From contig NZ_JABBGK010000006.1 of assembly GCF_012927355.1 (NCBI RefSeq), positions 1 through 64,000 of the forward strand: DNA of 64,000 nt. Reading direction: 5' to 3'. Each line of letters opens with the position of its first letter. The stretch's first letter is position 1. The notes beneath the pieces are model-generated. The model was not told the origin of the DNA and did not search any database. It was given only the letters and a program-made list of their open reading frames with translations. This DNA is from Rhizobium terricola. Its GTDB lineage: Bacteria > Pseudomonadota > Alphaproteobacteria > Rhizobiales > Rhizobiaceae. This document shows, one piece after another, positions 17,471-25,468 of this stretch. A program made the translations under genes and the position numbers.

Positions 17471-19630
17471 ATGTTGGACATAGTTTCGGAAAGCCCTGCC
17501 GCGATACCGCTGCGGAGCTTCAAGGCTGCCTTCAAATCAGTAGCGGCGTACTATGGCCGACCGACCTCGGACACTGTGCTCTTCTCGGGCTTGCCCGATG
17601 AGGTGACCGAGTCGCTTGATGTCGACGACGTCGAGCGACTGGCTGAACGCATTGGTCTGCAGACGCAGAAGATTTCCGAGCGCGATTGCCGGACTGGCAA
17701 TTTCGAATGTCCTGCGATCGTGGTGTTTCCGGAGGGGCGGATCCTTGCGGTCCTTGAGCGCGATGAGAACGGCACCTCTCTTCTCGACGTCGTAGCGAAG
17801 GACGGGGCGCCGATCCGGCTCACCCCGGAGCAATTCGCGCGGCTTCAGCCGAAAGCGGCCTTCAGCTTTTCGATGTTCTACATGAATGCCTCGGAAGAGG
17901 CACTCGTCGGAACAGCCGTAGAGATCGAGAAGCGGCACTGGCTGGCGACGACGCTCGTTCCCTATTGGCGGACCTATGTGCGGGTCATCGTGGCGGCGCT
18001 GTTCATCAACGTGATTGCGCTGGCGACACCGCTTTTCACCATGAACGTCTATGACCGGGTGCTGCCGAACAAGGCCATCCCGACGCTCTGGGTCTTGGCG
18101 TTCGGCGTGCTGCTTGCCTACACCTTCGACTTTCTGCTCAAGACGGCGCGCGCGACGCTGATCGACTATGCCGGTCGCAAGGCGGACCTGCGCCTGTCGC
18201 AGCTGATCTTTGACAAGGTCCTGAACTCCACGCTCGCCTCCCGGCCGATGTCGACCGGCGAGTACGCGAACCGCATCACCCAATACGAGTTCGTCCGCGA
18301 GTTCTTCACCTCGAACACCATCGGCGTGGCGATCGACAGCGCTTTCGTGTTCGTCTTCCTGTTCGTCATCTATCTGATCGCCGGCTGGCTGGTGGTCATT
18401 CCGGCAGTGTCCTTCATCCTGACAGTCTGTGTCGGCCTCATCGCCCAAGCACAGATCGGCAAGAGCATGGCGACGGCGGCGAACGAGGCTTCGCGGCGCC
18501 AATCGCTGCTGGTCGAGACGATCTCCACCATCGAGACGGTGAAGAGCCTCGGCGCGGAAGCCGGCATGCTGCGCCGCTGGCAGGAGCTGACCAAGAATTC
18601 GAGCCGCACCAGCGAGCACATCAAGCACATCTCGTCGAACGCGGTAAACTGGACGACCTTCATCCAGCAGGCGGCGGGAACGCTGATCGTGGTGGCCGGT
18701 GCCTACGAATTTGCTGCCGGCAATATCGCCATGGGTGCGATCATCGCGGCTGTCATGCTGTCCGGCCGGGCCGGTGCCCCTCTCGGCCAGGTCGCGATGA
18801 CGCTTGCCCGCTTCCGCCAGGCGACCATGTCGCTGCGCATCCTCGACAAGATCATGGAGCAACCGGACGACCGGCCCTCGACGGCCGGTTTCGTCAATCG
18901 CCAGATCCATACCGGCGCCTTCAGCTTCGAGAATGTCAGCTTCCAGTATCCGGGCTCCGATTTCCCGGTTATCAACGGTTTGTCCTTTTCGGTGAAACCG
19001 GGCGAGAAGATCGGCATCATCGGCCGTATCGGCTCGGGCAAGACCACGATCGGCCGGTTGCTGGACGGGCTCTACCTCCCGACCTCCGGTCGCGTTCTGA
19101 TCGATGGCGTCGATATCCGGCAGTACCACATGGCGGAAGTCCGGGCGGCGGTGGCGATCGCCGGACAGTCATCCGAACTGTTCTCGGGCACGGTCAAGGA
19201 GAACCTTCTGATCGGGCGGGCCGACGCGACCGACGACGAGTTGCTTGAAGTTGCCAAGATGACGGGCGTCGATCTCTTCGTCGCAAACCATCCGCGTGGT
19301 TTCGACATGCCGGTCGGTGAACGCGGCAGCAACCTGTCCAACGGACAGAAGCAGGCACTCACGATCGCCCGCCTACTGCTCGTCCGTCCGAAAATCGTAT
19401 TCCTCGACGAACCCTCCGGCGCCATGGACATGGCCAGCGAGCGCCATCTGATCAATCGGCTCAACAATGCGTTCGGTCCCGAGACCACCCTGCTGATCGC
19501 CACCCATCGTCACAGTATGCTCGAACTCGTCGACCGCCTGATCGTGATCGACAAGGGTCGCATTGTTGCCGATGGGCCCAAGAAGGCGGTGATCGAGGCC
19601 ATGCAGCGTGCAAAGACGGAGCCGGCATGA
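17471..19630 (+). CDS. lapB: type I secretion ABC transporter (LapB/HlyB-like)
   Basis: A 719-residue exporter half-transporter. Residues ~1-140 are a C39-peptidase-like domain without the catalytic Cys-His pair, as in HlyB-type transporters that bind rather than cleave substrate. Residues ~155-430 form the membrane domain. The C-terminal nucleotide-binding domain has Walker A GRIGSGKTT (near residue 519), signature LSNGQ (N instead of the usual second G) and Walker B IVFLDEPSGAMD. It powers export of the adhesin across the inner membrane. Its end overlaps the adaptor gene by 4 bp (ATGA), indicating translational coupling. Confidence 0.93.
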   Translation: MLDIVSESPAAIPLRSFKAAFKSVAAYYGRPTSDTVLFSGLPDEVTESLDVDDVERLAERIGLQTQKISERDCRTGNFECPAIVVFPEGRILAVLERDENGTSLLDVVAKDGAPIRLTPEQFARLQPKAAFSFSMFYMNASEEALVGTAVEIEKRHWLATTLVPYWRTYVRVIVAALFINVIALATPLFTMNVYDRVLPNKAIPTLWVLAFGVLLAYTFDFLLKTARATLIDYAGRKADLRLSQLIFDKVLNSTLASRPMSTGEYANRITQYEFVREFFTSNTIGVAIDSAFVFVFLFVIYLIAGWLVVIPAVSFILTVCVGLIAQAQIGKSMATAANEASRRQSLLVETISTIETVKSLGAEAGMLRRWQELTKNSSRTSEHIKHISSNAVNWTTFIQQAAGTLIVVAGAYEFAAGNIAMGAIIAAVMLSGRAGAPLGQVAMTLARFRQATMSLRILDKIMEQPDDRPSTAGFVNRQIHTGAFSFENVSFQYPGSDFPVINGLSFSVKPGEKIGIIGRIGSGKTTIGRLLDGLYLPTSGRVLIDGVDIRQYHMAEVRAAVAIAGQSSELFSGTVKENLLIGRADATDDELLEVAKMTGVDLFVANHPRGFDMPVGERGSNLSNGQKQALTIARLLLVRPKIVFLDEPSGAMDMASERHLINRLNNAFGPETTLLIATHRHSMLELVDRLIVIDKGRIVADGPKKAVIEAMQRAKTEPA

Positions 19631-20931
19631 GCGCCTTCGTCGCCCCCCCCAACATCGACCATCCGCCGATTTTCGCGCGGGCGATCCTCGGGCTTTCCGC
19701 AGCCTGCATCTTCTGTTTCATCCTCTGGGCGGCAATCGCCGAGATTGATGAGATTGCGCGCGGCGAAGGCAAGGTCATCCCCGTCTCCAAGACGCAGATC
19801 GTCCAGACTTCGGAAGCGGGTATCGTTCAAGACATAGCCGTCAGCCTGGGGCAGGTGGTTCACAAGGGGCAGCTGCTGGTACAGCTGCAGAACATCACCA
19901 CGGAATCGACGCTGGGCGAGTCGGTCGCGAAGGCGCGGGCCCTCGGCGCCAAGGTGGCGCGGCTCACTCTGGAAGAGGCCGGCGATTACACGTCGCCTTT
20001 CGTCTGTCCGGCCGATGTCCTTTCTGTTGCAAAGGCCGTCTGCGACAACGAACAGAAGCTGCTGGATGCCAACCGGGCGAGCTATTACACGAAGAGCAGC
20101 GTGCTGGAGGAGCGCACCAAGCAGAAGCTCAACGAGCTCAGTGAGGCGCATGCCAATATTGCCCGTCTCCAGGAAAACATTGCAGGCGCCGAAAGGCAGC
20201 GCGACCTCGTGGAGCCGCTGGCCAAGAAGAAGCTCGTCGCCGAAACCGAACTGCTCAGCATCCAGCGCGAGCTCGCCGACCAGCAGGGCCAGTTGAAGGT
20301 CTATGAGGAGAGCGTCGAACGGCTCAAGGCCGCCGTCGAAGAGGCGAAGCTTTTGACCAAGGACGCTTCGATCGAACTCCAGCAGCAGGCGCTTGCCGAA
20401 AAGGCACAGACGCTCGCCGAGCTTTCGGTCGTCGAGGAGACCATCCGCGGCGCGACCGACCGGGTCAAGCGCACCGACATCCGCTCGCCCGTCGACGGCA
20501 TCGTCAACACGCTCGACATCAACACCATCGGTGCCTACGTCGATCCGGGCAGCGTGATTGCCGGCGTCGTTCCGACGGCGGATACGCTGCTCATCGAGGC
20601 CCGGATCTCGCCGCGCGACGTTGCTTTCGTCCGGCGTGGCCAGAAGGCGGTGGTCAAGGTCACGGCCTATGACTTCTCGATCTTCGGTGGCCTCGAGGGG
20701 GAGGTCGCCAATATTTCTGCCGACAGTCTGGTCGAGAAGGAAAAGGGCGAGACCTACTATCTCGTCCAGGTGAAGACCGACCGTTCCGACCTGGTGCGCA
20801 ACGGCAAGTCCTATCCGATCATGCCCGGCATGGTCGCCTCCGTCGAGATCATGACGGGTCGCAAGACCATCCTCAGCTATCTTCTCAAGCCGATCAACAG
20901 GGCGCGCGCCGAAGCGCTGACGGAGCGCTGA
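19627..20931 (+). CDS. lapC: HlyD-family membrane-fusion adaptor of the type I system
   Basis: A 434-residue adaptor with one N-terminal membrane helix (AILGLSAACIFCFILWAAIAEIDE). It continues with the barrel-sandwich entry ARGEGKVIPVSKTQIVQTSEAGIV, a long coiled coil (~residues 150-275), and the lipoyl/beta-barrel return RTDIRSPVDGIVNTLDI. The C-terminal VKTDRS...IMPGMVASVEIMTGRKTILSYLLKP ending is characteristic of type I secretion adaptors. It links the ABC transporter to the TolC-like channel. It overlaps the ABC gene by 4 bp and is followed after 1 bp by the RHH/PAS protein gene. Confidence 0.93.
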   Translation: MSAFVAPPNIDHPPIFARAILGLSAACIFCFILWAAIAEIDEIARGEGKVIPVSKTQIVQTSEAGIVQDIAVSLGQVVHKGQLLVQLQNITTESTLGESVAKARALGAKVARLTLEEAGDYTSPFVCPADVLSVAKAVCDNEQKLLDANRASYYTKSSVLEERTKQKLNELSEAHANIARLQENIAGAERQRDLVEPLAKKKLVAETELLSIQRELADQQGQLKVYEESVERLKAAVEEAKLLTKDASIELQQQALAEKAQTLAELSVVEETIRGATDRVKRTDIRSPVDGIVNTLDINTIGAYVDPGSVIAGVVPTADTLLIEARISPRDVAFVRRGQKAVVKVTAYDFSIFGGLEGEVANISADSLVEKEKGETYYLVQVKTDRSDLVRNGKSYPIMPGMVASVEIMTGRKTILSYLLKPINRARAEALTER

Positions 20932-20932
20932 G

Positions 20933-21604
20933 ATGGCCACGGACGAAGCTGTTCCGACACTCGAGATGCCGCCGGCCTCGCAGGCCATCGAGCTCAATGA
21001 TCGTCTGCCGACGATCGATGCGTCTGACATCGAACCGCATTTTCGTGCTGTCGCCGCGCGGGCGGGGGAACGGCGTGGCATCCGCCTCGAGCGCATTTAT
21101 TGGGAAGGGCTTCGCCGCATCTCGACCGAGTCCGGGATGACGACCGCCGACATCGTGCAGCGCGCCGCCACTCAGGTTCCGGAATCGGCGAACCTTGCCT
21201 CACTTCTGCGCGTCATCAGCTTCAAGTGGGCGCTGCGCCGGCTGACGCAGCTCGAGGAGAAGACCTCGCTCAACAACCTCAATGCGATCGTCCAGGCATC
21301 GCCGGCTCCAACCATCGTGATGACGCGCGAGCGCAAGATCCTGCTGTTCAATGAACCGTTCCTGTCGATGCTGCGCAACCGCTTCTCGCTCGGTGAAGTG
21401 CAGCAGCTGGCGCGCGGCCTGAAATTCCTGATCGATACCCATGTCGACGAGGCGCTGGACACGTTCGAGCGAAACCAGGGCACCATCATCAAGACGAGCT
21501 TCACGGTCAGCCTGAACCTGCAGTCCATGCGCGGCAAGATCAACATCGCACCGGCGCCGAGCCATGAGAAGTCGATGCTGATCGGCTACGTCTCAGGCTT
21601 CTGA
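20933..21604 (+). CDS. ribbon-helix-helix plus PAS-like protein coupled to the secretion operon
   Basis: A 223-residue soluble protein. Residues ~45-105 (RGIRLERIYWEGLRRISTES, then MTTADIVQRAA) resemble the RHH_4-type ribbon-helix-helix domain. Residues ~115-220 begin with the PAS-like phrase LNAIVQASPAPTIVMTRERK and continue KILLFNEPFLSML. Its ATG is 1 bp after the adaptor stop, so it is the last gene of the secretion operon. A DNA-binding plus sensory-domain regulator of adhesin expression or secretion is one reading; a structural role is another. I do not recognise a named member of this architecture, and function is inferred. Confidence 0.75.
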   Translation: MATDEAVPTLEMPPASQAIELNDRLPTIDASDIEPHFRAVAARAGERRGIRLERIYWEGLRRISTESGMTTADIVQRAATQVPESANLASLLRVISFKWALRRLTQLEEKTSLNNLNAIVQASPAPTIVMTRERKILLFNEPFLSMLRNRFSLGEVQQLARGLKFLIDTHVDEALDTFERNQGTIIKTSFTVSLNLQSMRGKINIAPAPSHEKSMLIGYVSGF

Positions 21605-21696
21605 TCCGCGCTGCAATCAGCTCACGTGAATGCCTCAGATAACGAAAAACGGCCCGCATGACATGCGAACCGCTATCCGCTCGGACACTGTGGTGC

Positions 21697-21722
21697 CTGG
21701 CCGGAGGGACAATTCCGGCCAG
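21697..21722. terminator. possible terminator between convergent RHH/PAS and lapG genes
   Basis: CTGGCCGGA (21697-21705) and TCCGGCCAG (21714-21722) form a perfect 9-bp stem with an 8-base loop. It lies in the 130-bp gap between two convergent genes. There is no U-run on either side, so termination is only suggested by position. Confidence 0.4.
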
Positions 21723-21734
21723 TTCACGCATGCC

Positions 21735-22730
21735 TCAGAGAAGGGGACCTTCGCCCGGCGCGATCTTGTCGATCGGTGTGGCTGCGCCTGCAACCAGCTT
21801 GCGGCTTGCGACGCGCTGGCCGTGGAAGAAGCCGCGGCCCTCGACGATCGAGTAGAGGGGCAGATAGTCGGGAAGCTTGGCGTCGGCCAGGACGTCGTCC
21901 CGCATGTTGTCGAGGATGTAGTAGGTGTCGCCGACGGAGACCGAGAGGACTGCGTGGTAGAACTCGCGGCGCTGGTCGTAGAGGATGACGAGTGCCATAT
22001 CGTCCAGGCTGGTGCCGGCGGCGTGAAGTGCCGCCATCTTCAGGATGGCGAAGTCTTCGCAGTCGCCAGCCTGACGGGCGATCGTCTCGCTCGGCTTGGC
22101 CCAGCGATCGGCGGTCCTGTAGAGATCCTTGTCGCGGCGGTACTGGATCGACCGGTTGACGGTGGCGTTGATGGCGTTCAGCCGATCACGGATGGACGAC
22201 TGGGCGGTTCGGGAGAAGGAGGCCTTGATCGCATTCGCGGCGGCATTGCAGGCGCTGCCCTTGCAATCGAAGGCTCCGCCGCCGGCCATCTCGTCGAGCG
22301 AGGGGGCGAACTTCTTGAGGGCGCCAAGGCGCTTCATCGGGAAGGCAACCGTGTCGAAGACGGCGCCGGAGGGTCTGGATGCAGTGATCGAAGGCTTCCC
22401 TGCCGGCGCGATGGCCGCGGTCTCGACGGGCCGCGTCGCGGGAATGGCTGCGATCGGGCGGTCCGAGATCGAGCCGGTCTGGATGCTGGCATCGGGCCCC
22501 GTCACCACAGGAACCGGCCCCGCCGGCAACAGTGCGGCGAGTACAGCGGCTACCGAGCGGAACGACGGTGTCACGATATTGGACAGGATGATGTAGGGTG
22601 CGTTATTAGTATTATTTAGTTCAAATCCAATGTAATTTTCAAAACCTGATGCATTTGCAGCGGTTGTTCCGAAAAATACCGCTGTTGCCGAGGCTAAACC
22701 AAGAACTGCCTTTTTTATTGTTTTTCTCAT
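21735..22730 (-). CDS. lapG: LapG-like periplasmic transglutaminase-fold cysteine protease
   Basis: A 331-residue exported protein of the bacterial transglutaminase-like cysteine proteinase family. The signal peptide (MRKTIKKAVLGLASATAVFF to ANA) is followed by a ~100-residue Ala/Pro-rich linker, then the catalytic domain. The catalytic triad is visible: C224 in GDCEDFAILK, H259 in REFYHAVLSV and D274 in YYILDNM. The spacing resembles that of known LapG proteins. It should cleave the retention module of the giant adhesin and release it from the surface. The start at 22730 is chosen because the signal peptide begins there; an ATG six codons upstream (22748) is in frame. The long linker is unusual for LapG. 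Confidence 0.9.
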   Translation of the reverse strand: MRKTIKKAVLGLASATAVFFGTTAANASGFENYIGFELNNTNNAPYIILSNIVTPSFRSVAAVLAALLPAGPVPVVTGPDASIQTGSISDRPIAAIPATRPVETAAIAPAGKPSITASRPSGAVFDTVAFPMKRLGALKKFAPSLDEMAGGGAFDCKGSACNAAANAIKASFSRTAQSSIRDRLNAINATVNRSIQYRRDKDLYRTADRWAKPSETIARQAGDCEDFAILKMAALHAAGTSLDDMALVILYDQRREFYHAVLSVSVGDTYYILDNMRDDVLADAKLPDYLPLYSIVEGRGFFHGQRVASRKLVAGAATPIDKIAPGEGPLL

Positions 22731-23044
22731 GGCGCTCACGTTCTCCATTGATTGGAGGAACGGTACGCGAATGCCATAAATATAGCGTATTTATACGTAG
22801 ATAATCATGAATAAATGTAATTCTTAAATTTGGAAAAGGTGTTGAAAGAAATTTTTAATCCTCTAACAATCGAGGATGCCGTGGCGCGTGGCGGTCACAT
22901 TACGCTCGGGCGACGGTCTTCCTGTTTGGTCGCGGCGCCGTGCGGAAGGAATTGTGCAGGTGGTCGGCGGTGGGTCGGGCTACTTGCGGAGGGAGGCGTG
23001 GCTTTGCCATTGCCAATGCGTTGCAGAGAATTGGGGGCGATCGC
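22731..23044. promoter_or_regulatory. divergent intergenic region lapG / lipoprotein gene
   Basis: A 314-bp gap between divergent genes. The first ~130 bp beside lapG, and the start of lapG itself, are markedly A+T-rich compared with the rest of the window. ATAAATA (22776-22782) and TATTTAT (22788-22794) form a perfect 7-bp inverted repeat around a 5-bp spacer, a candidate operator close to the lapG start. The half nearer 23045 is GC-rich with no obvious signal except GGGGGC as ribosome-binding site. Confidence 0.45.
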
Positions 23045-24247
23045 ATGCAGTTGATAAACGCAATTTCGAAGCGGGCGGACAATGCCGCCGCGCGGGTCAC
23101 CCGTGGTCTTTCTCTGGCGGGCATCGCCGTGCTGCTCGCTGCATGCCAGTCGGGTGTCGATGGGCTTAGCGAAGGCGTCAGCAAGAATGACGTGAAGGCG
23201 CCGCCGTCGACCGCCATCGAGGAAAGCTTTGGCGAAAAGGGCGCCGAAATCACCCTGCTGCTGCCGAAGGGCGGACAAGGTTACTACGAGGGCGAGGCGC
23301 GCGACGTGCGCGACGGTGCTGCCCTCGGCGTAGCGGAGCTCGGCGGCGATCTGGTTCGGGTGAAAGTTTCGGACATTTCCGGTGGATCCGCGGCCGCGAC
23401 GAAGGAGATCCAGGCGGCCAAGGCCCGAGGCTCGATCCTGCTGGTCAGTTATGCGCCGCAGGATGTGACGACCGCGATGGCCGCCATCCCGGCGGATCAG
23501 CGTCCGATGCTTGTCAACGTGGGCCGCAAGGCGCCGGTATCCGGTGGCAAGGCCTACAACTTCGTCACCGAGGAACTCGACAGTGTCGTCGAGGGTATCA
23601 AGATCGCCGCCGTCAGCGGTCAGAAGAAGTTTGCGGTGTTCGTCCAGCAGGACTATCCGACCAGCTTCGACACGGCGGTGTCGTCCGCCGTGCGTAGCGT
23701 CGGTGGAACGGTGACGGGTGTGGTGCGCTACAACGGCTCCGGCAGCGGTGTCAGCGACACCGTCGCCAAGGCGCAAGGGCTGGTGCAATCCTCCGACACA
23801 TCGCTGATCCTCGGCAACACGGTTGCGGTCCTTCCGCTGCTGTCCGCCATCAAGGCGTCCGCCGGAGGCAGGCCGATGGCCTTCGTCGGTGCGAGCGGCT
23901 GGCCCGAGGCGACCTATACGAGCCCGGCTGCCGCCGGCGTTCTGATCGTTTCAGTCGATCGGGAGAACCGTGCGCTGATCGCGGAGCGCTACAATCGCCG
24001 CTTCGGCCGCCCGCTGTCGCTTTCCGCCGCCTATGGCTACGACATCGTCGCGCTGGCGGCCGGCATCGTGCGCAGCAAGGGTGCGACGGGGCTCACGCCG
24101 GAACTCCTGACCCGGAAGGCCGGGTTTACCGGCGTGACGGGCCTCTTCCGGCTGGCCCCGACAGGCAATGTCGAACGCAAGCTGACGCCCTACAGCATCG
24201 GCAATGGCAAGCTTAATCCGCTGGCGGATGCCGCCAAGGCTTTTTGA
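23045..24247 (+). CDS. periplasmic-binding-protein-like lipoprotein (LppC/LpoA-type)
   Basis: A 400-residue lipoprotein. The hydrophobic segment GLSLAGIAVLLAAC ends in a lipobox with the acylated Cys. The mature part is a type 1 periplasmic-binding fold (ITLLLPKGGQGYYEGEARDV, then RDGAALG), as in leucine-binding proteins and penicillin-binding-protein activators. The start at 23045 has GGGGGC upstream and places the signal sequence at the N terminus; the open frame extends 35 codons further without support. No transporter genes accompany it. Possible roles are peptidoglycan-synthase activation or ligand sensing in the envelope; neither is shown. A link to the adjacent lapG is not evident. Confidence 0.75.
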   Translation: MQLINAISKRADNAAARVTRGLSLAGIAVLLAACQSGVDGLSEGVSKNDVKAPPSTAIEESFGEKGAEITLLLPKGGQGYYEGEARDVRDGAALGVAELGGDLVRVKVSDISGGSAAATKEIQAAKARGSILLVSYAPQDVTTAMAAIPADQRPMLVNVGRKAPVSGGKAYNFVTEELDSVVEGIKIAAVSGQKKFAVFVQQDYPTSFDTAVSSAVRSVGGTVTGVVRYNGSGSGVSDTVAKAQGLVQSSDTSLILGNTVAVLPLLSAIKASAGGRPMAFVGASGWPEATYTSPAAAGVLIVSVDRENRALIAERYNRRFGRPLSLSAAYGYDIVALAAGIVRSKGATGLTPELLTRKAGFTGVTGLFRLAPTGNVERKLTPYSIGNGKLNPLADAAKAF

Positions 24248-24283
24248 GCCGGATTGAAAGCACGTCATGTCCCGTCGCGAGGC

Positions 24284-24676
24284 TCAGGCTGCGGCGGAAA
24301 GATGCTCGTGCACGGCGAGCCAGCGATCGTCGGCCTGGCGGGCGAAGACGATTGTCTCGCGCTCGCGGTTGGTCATTGCCTCGCCGCCAATCGACAGATC
24401 GGTTTCGACCGCATGGGTGAAGATCGCGACATCGCCGACGATCTGGACGTTGCGGCCGGTCGAGCGGCAGGCGCGGACTGCAAAGCCGTCACGCGTTTCC
24501 CAGAGTGCCCATTCCGCCTCGTATTCGGCCCGGCTCGCGAGGGTACGGTCGAGGTTGTAGAAGATGAAGGTCGCTTCCGGCGAGAAGGCGTCGAAATAGG
24601 CTTTGGTGTCGTGGCGTCCGAAGGCGGCGACGAGGGCGTCGGCGGCCGCGAGGACGGCGGTTCTGGTGTCGGTCAT
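24284..24676 (-). CDS. SnoaL/NTF2-like protein
   Basis: A 130-residue protein of the NTF2-like/SnoaL fold: LVAAFGRHDTKAYFDAFSPE in the first helix region, FIFYNLDR, then the closing sheet ETIVFARQADDRWLAVHEHLS. Members are small isomerases, hydrolases or binding proteins, and the fold alone does not give a reaction. It begins 23 bp after the TetR gene on the same strand, so the two are probably co-transcribed and divergent from the ABC/dehydrogenase operon. That suggests a part in handling the same substrate. Confidence 0.75.
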   Translation of the reverse strand: MTDTRTAVLAAADALVAAFGRHDTKAYFDAFSPEATFIFYNLDRTLASRAEYEAEWALWETRDGFAVRACRSTGRNVQIVGDVAIFTHAVETDLSIGGEAMTNRERETIVFARQADDRWLAVHEHLSAAA

Positions 24677-24699
24677 TTCTGTCTCGTTTCCGGGTGTGT

Positions 24700-25326
24700 T
24701 CAGACGGCCTTCACGCTGCTGATCAGCGCCGCCAGGGGGCGATGCTGCTCTGCTACGCGGGCCTTCAGCTCCTCGAGCGGCATGGCGTCGACCTTGCAGA
24801 ACTCGATGAACATCATGTTGAGGTTGTTGAAGAAAACTTCGCCGATGGCGCGTGCATCGACGCCGGCGATCACCACGCCGCGGCGCTGCAAGGTCATGAC
24901 AAGCTGCACGACCTGGGCGCACAGGCGCTGGTCGAGTTCCGTATAACGCTTCGACAGTGGCGTTTCCGGCTGCTGGATCGATGACGCCATCGCGGTACGC
25001 CACATCTCCTTGCTGAGATAGACCAGCGAGTGATCATAGTACTGTTCGATCAGTGCGCGTAGTGCTTCCTCGACGTTAAGCGGCGGATTGGCGACGATGC
25101 TCTCGCCCGCTTCCAGTACTTCGGTCACTTCCATGGAGACGGTGGCGACGAGCACGTCGCCCTTGTTCTGATAATAGTTGTACAGCGTCCCGACCGAGAC
25201 TTCCGCCATCTCGGCGATGTCCTCGATGCGGGCGGCGTCATAGCCCTGTTCGCGGAACAGGGTGGTCGCGGCTTCCAGGATCCGGCGGTTCCTGTCGGCC
25301 TTCTGTCGGGCGCGCAATCCGGTCAT
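24700..25326 (-). CDS. TetR-family transcriptional regulator
   Basis: A 208-residue regulator with an N-terminal TetR helix-turn-helix (residues ~10-56: RRILEAATTLFREQGYDAAR, then EDIAEMAEVSVGTLYNYYQN). A C-terminal ligand/dimer domain follows with no obvious specificity. It is divergent from the binding-protein gene at 25469. The intervening 142 bp contain a 12-bp perfect palindrome (25371-25382) that is a good operator candidate. The usual arrangement would be repression of the divergent operon, relieved by a pathway metabolite. Confidence 0.92.
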   Translation of the reverse strand: MTGLRARQKADRNRRILEAATTLFREQGYDAARIEDIAEMAEVSVGTLYNYYQNKGDVLVATVSMEVTEVLEAGESIVANPPLNVEEALRALIEQYYDHSLVYLSKEMWRTAMASSIQQPETPLSKRYTELDQRLCAQVVQLVMTLQRRGVVIAGVDARAIGEVFFNNLNMMFIEFCKVDAMPLEELKARVAEQHRPLAALISSVKAV

Positions 25327-25370
25327 GGCAAGCTCCGTTGAATCTCCTCAAAATTGAGATTGACTTAAAA

Positions 25371-25382
25371 AATGAATTCATT
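25371..25382. promoter_or_regulatory. palindrome, candidate TetR operator
   Basis: AATGAATTCATT is a perfect 12-bp palindrome between the divergent tetR and ABC binding-protein genes. Further matching halves flank it (TTGAGATTGA to the left, TCAATC and CTCAA to the right), so dyad symmetry extends over ~45 bp. Its position fits an operator controlling both transcripts. Confidence 0.55.
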
Positions 25383-25468
25383 CAATCTTTTTCTCAAGGC
25401 GCCGATACGAGTGCCATTTTGATCAACGCGAGGACTCGACGGGGGTCTTCGACAAGAGGGAAACAAAT

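Noticed and set aside
17537..19129. A 530-codon minus-strand frame opposite the secretion ABC transporter.
   Set aside because: Shadow of the Walker-motif-containing plus-strand gene; low-complexity Arg/Asp/Gln composition.
23045..24247. A functional link between the LppC-like lipoprotein and the Lap adhesin system.
   Set aside because: It is only divergent from lapG; no shared motif or known role in type I adhesin control supports it.
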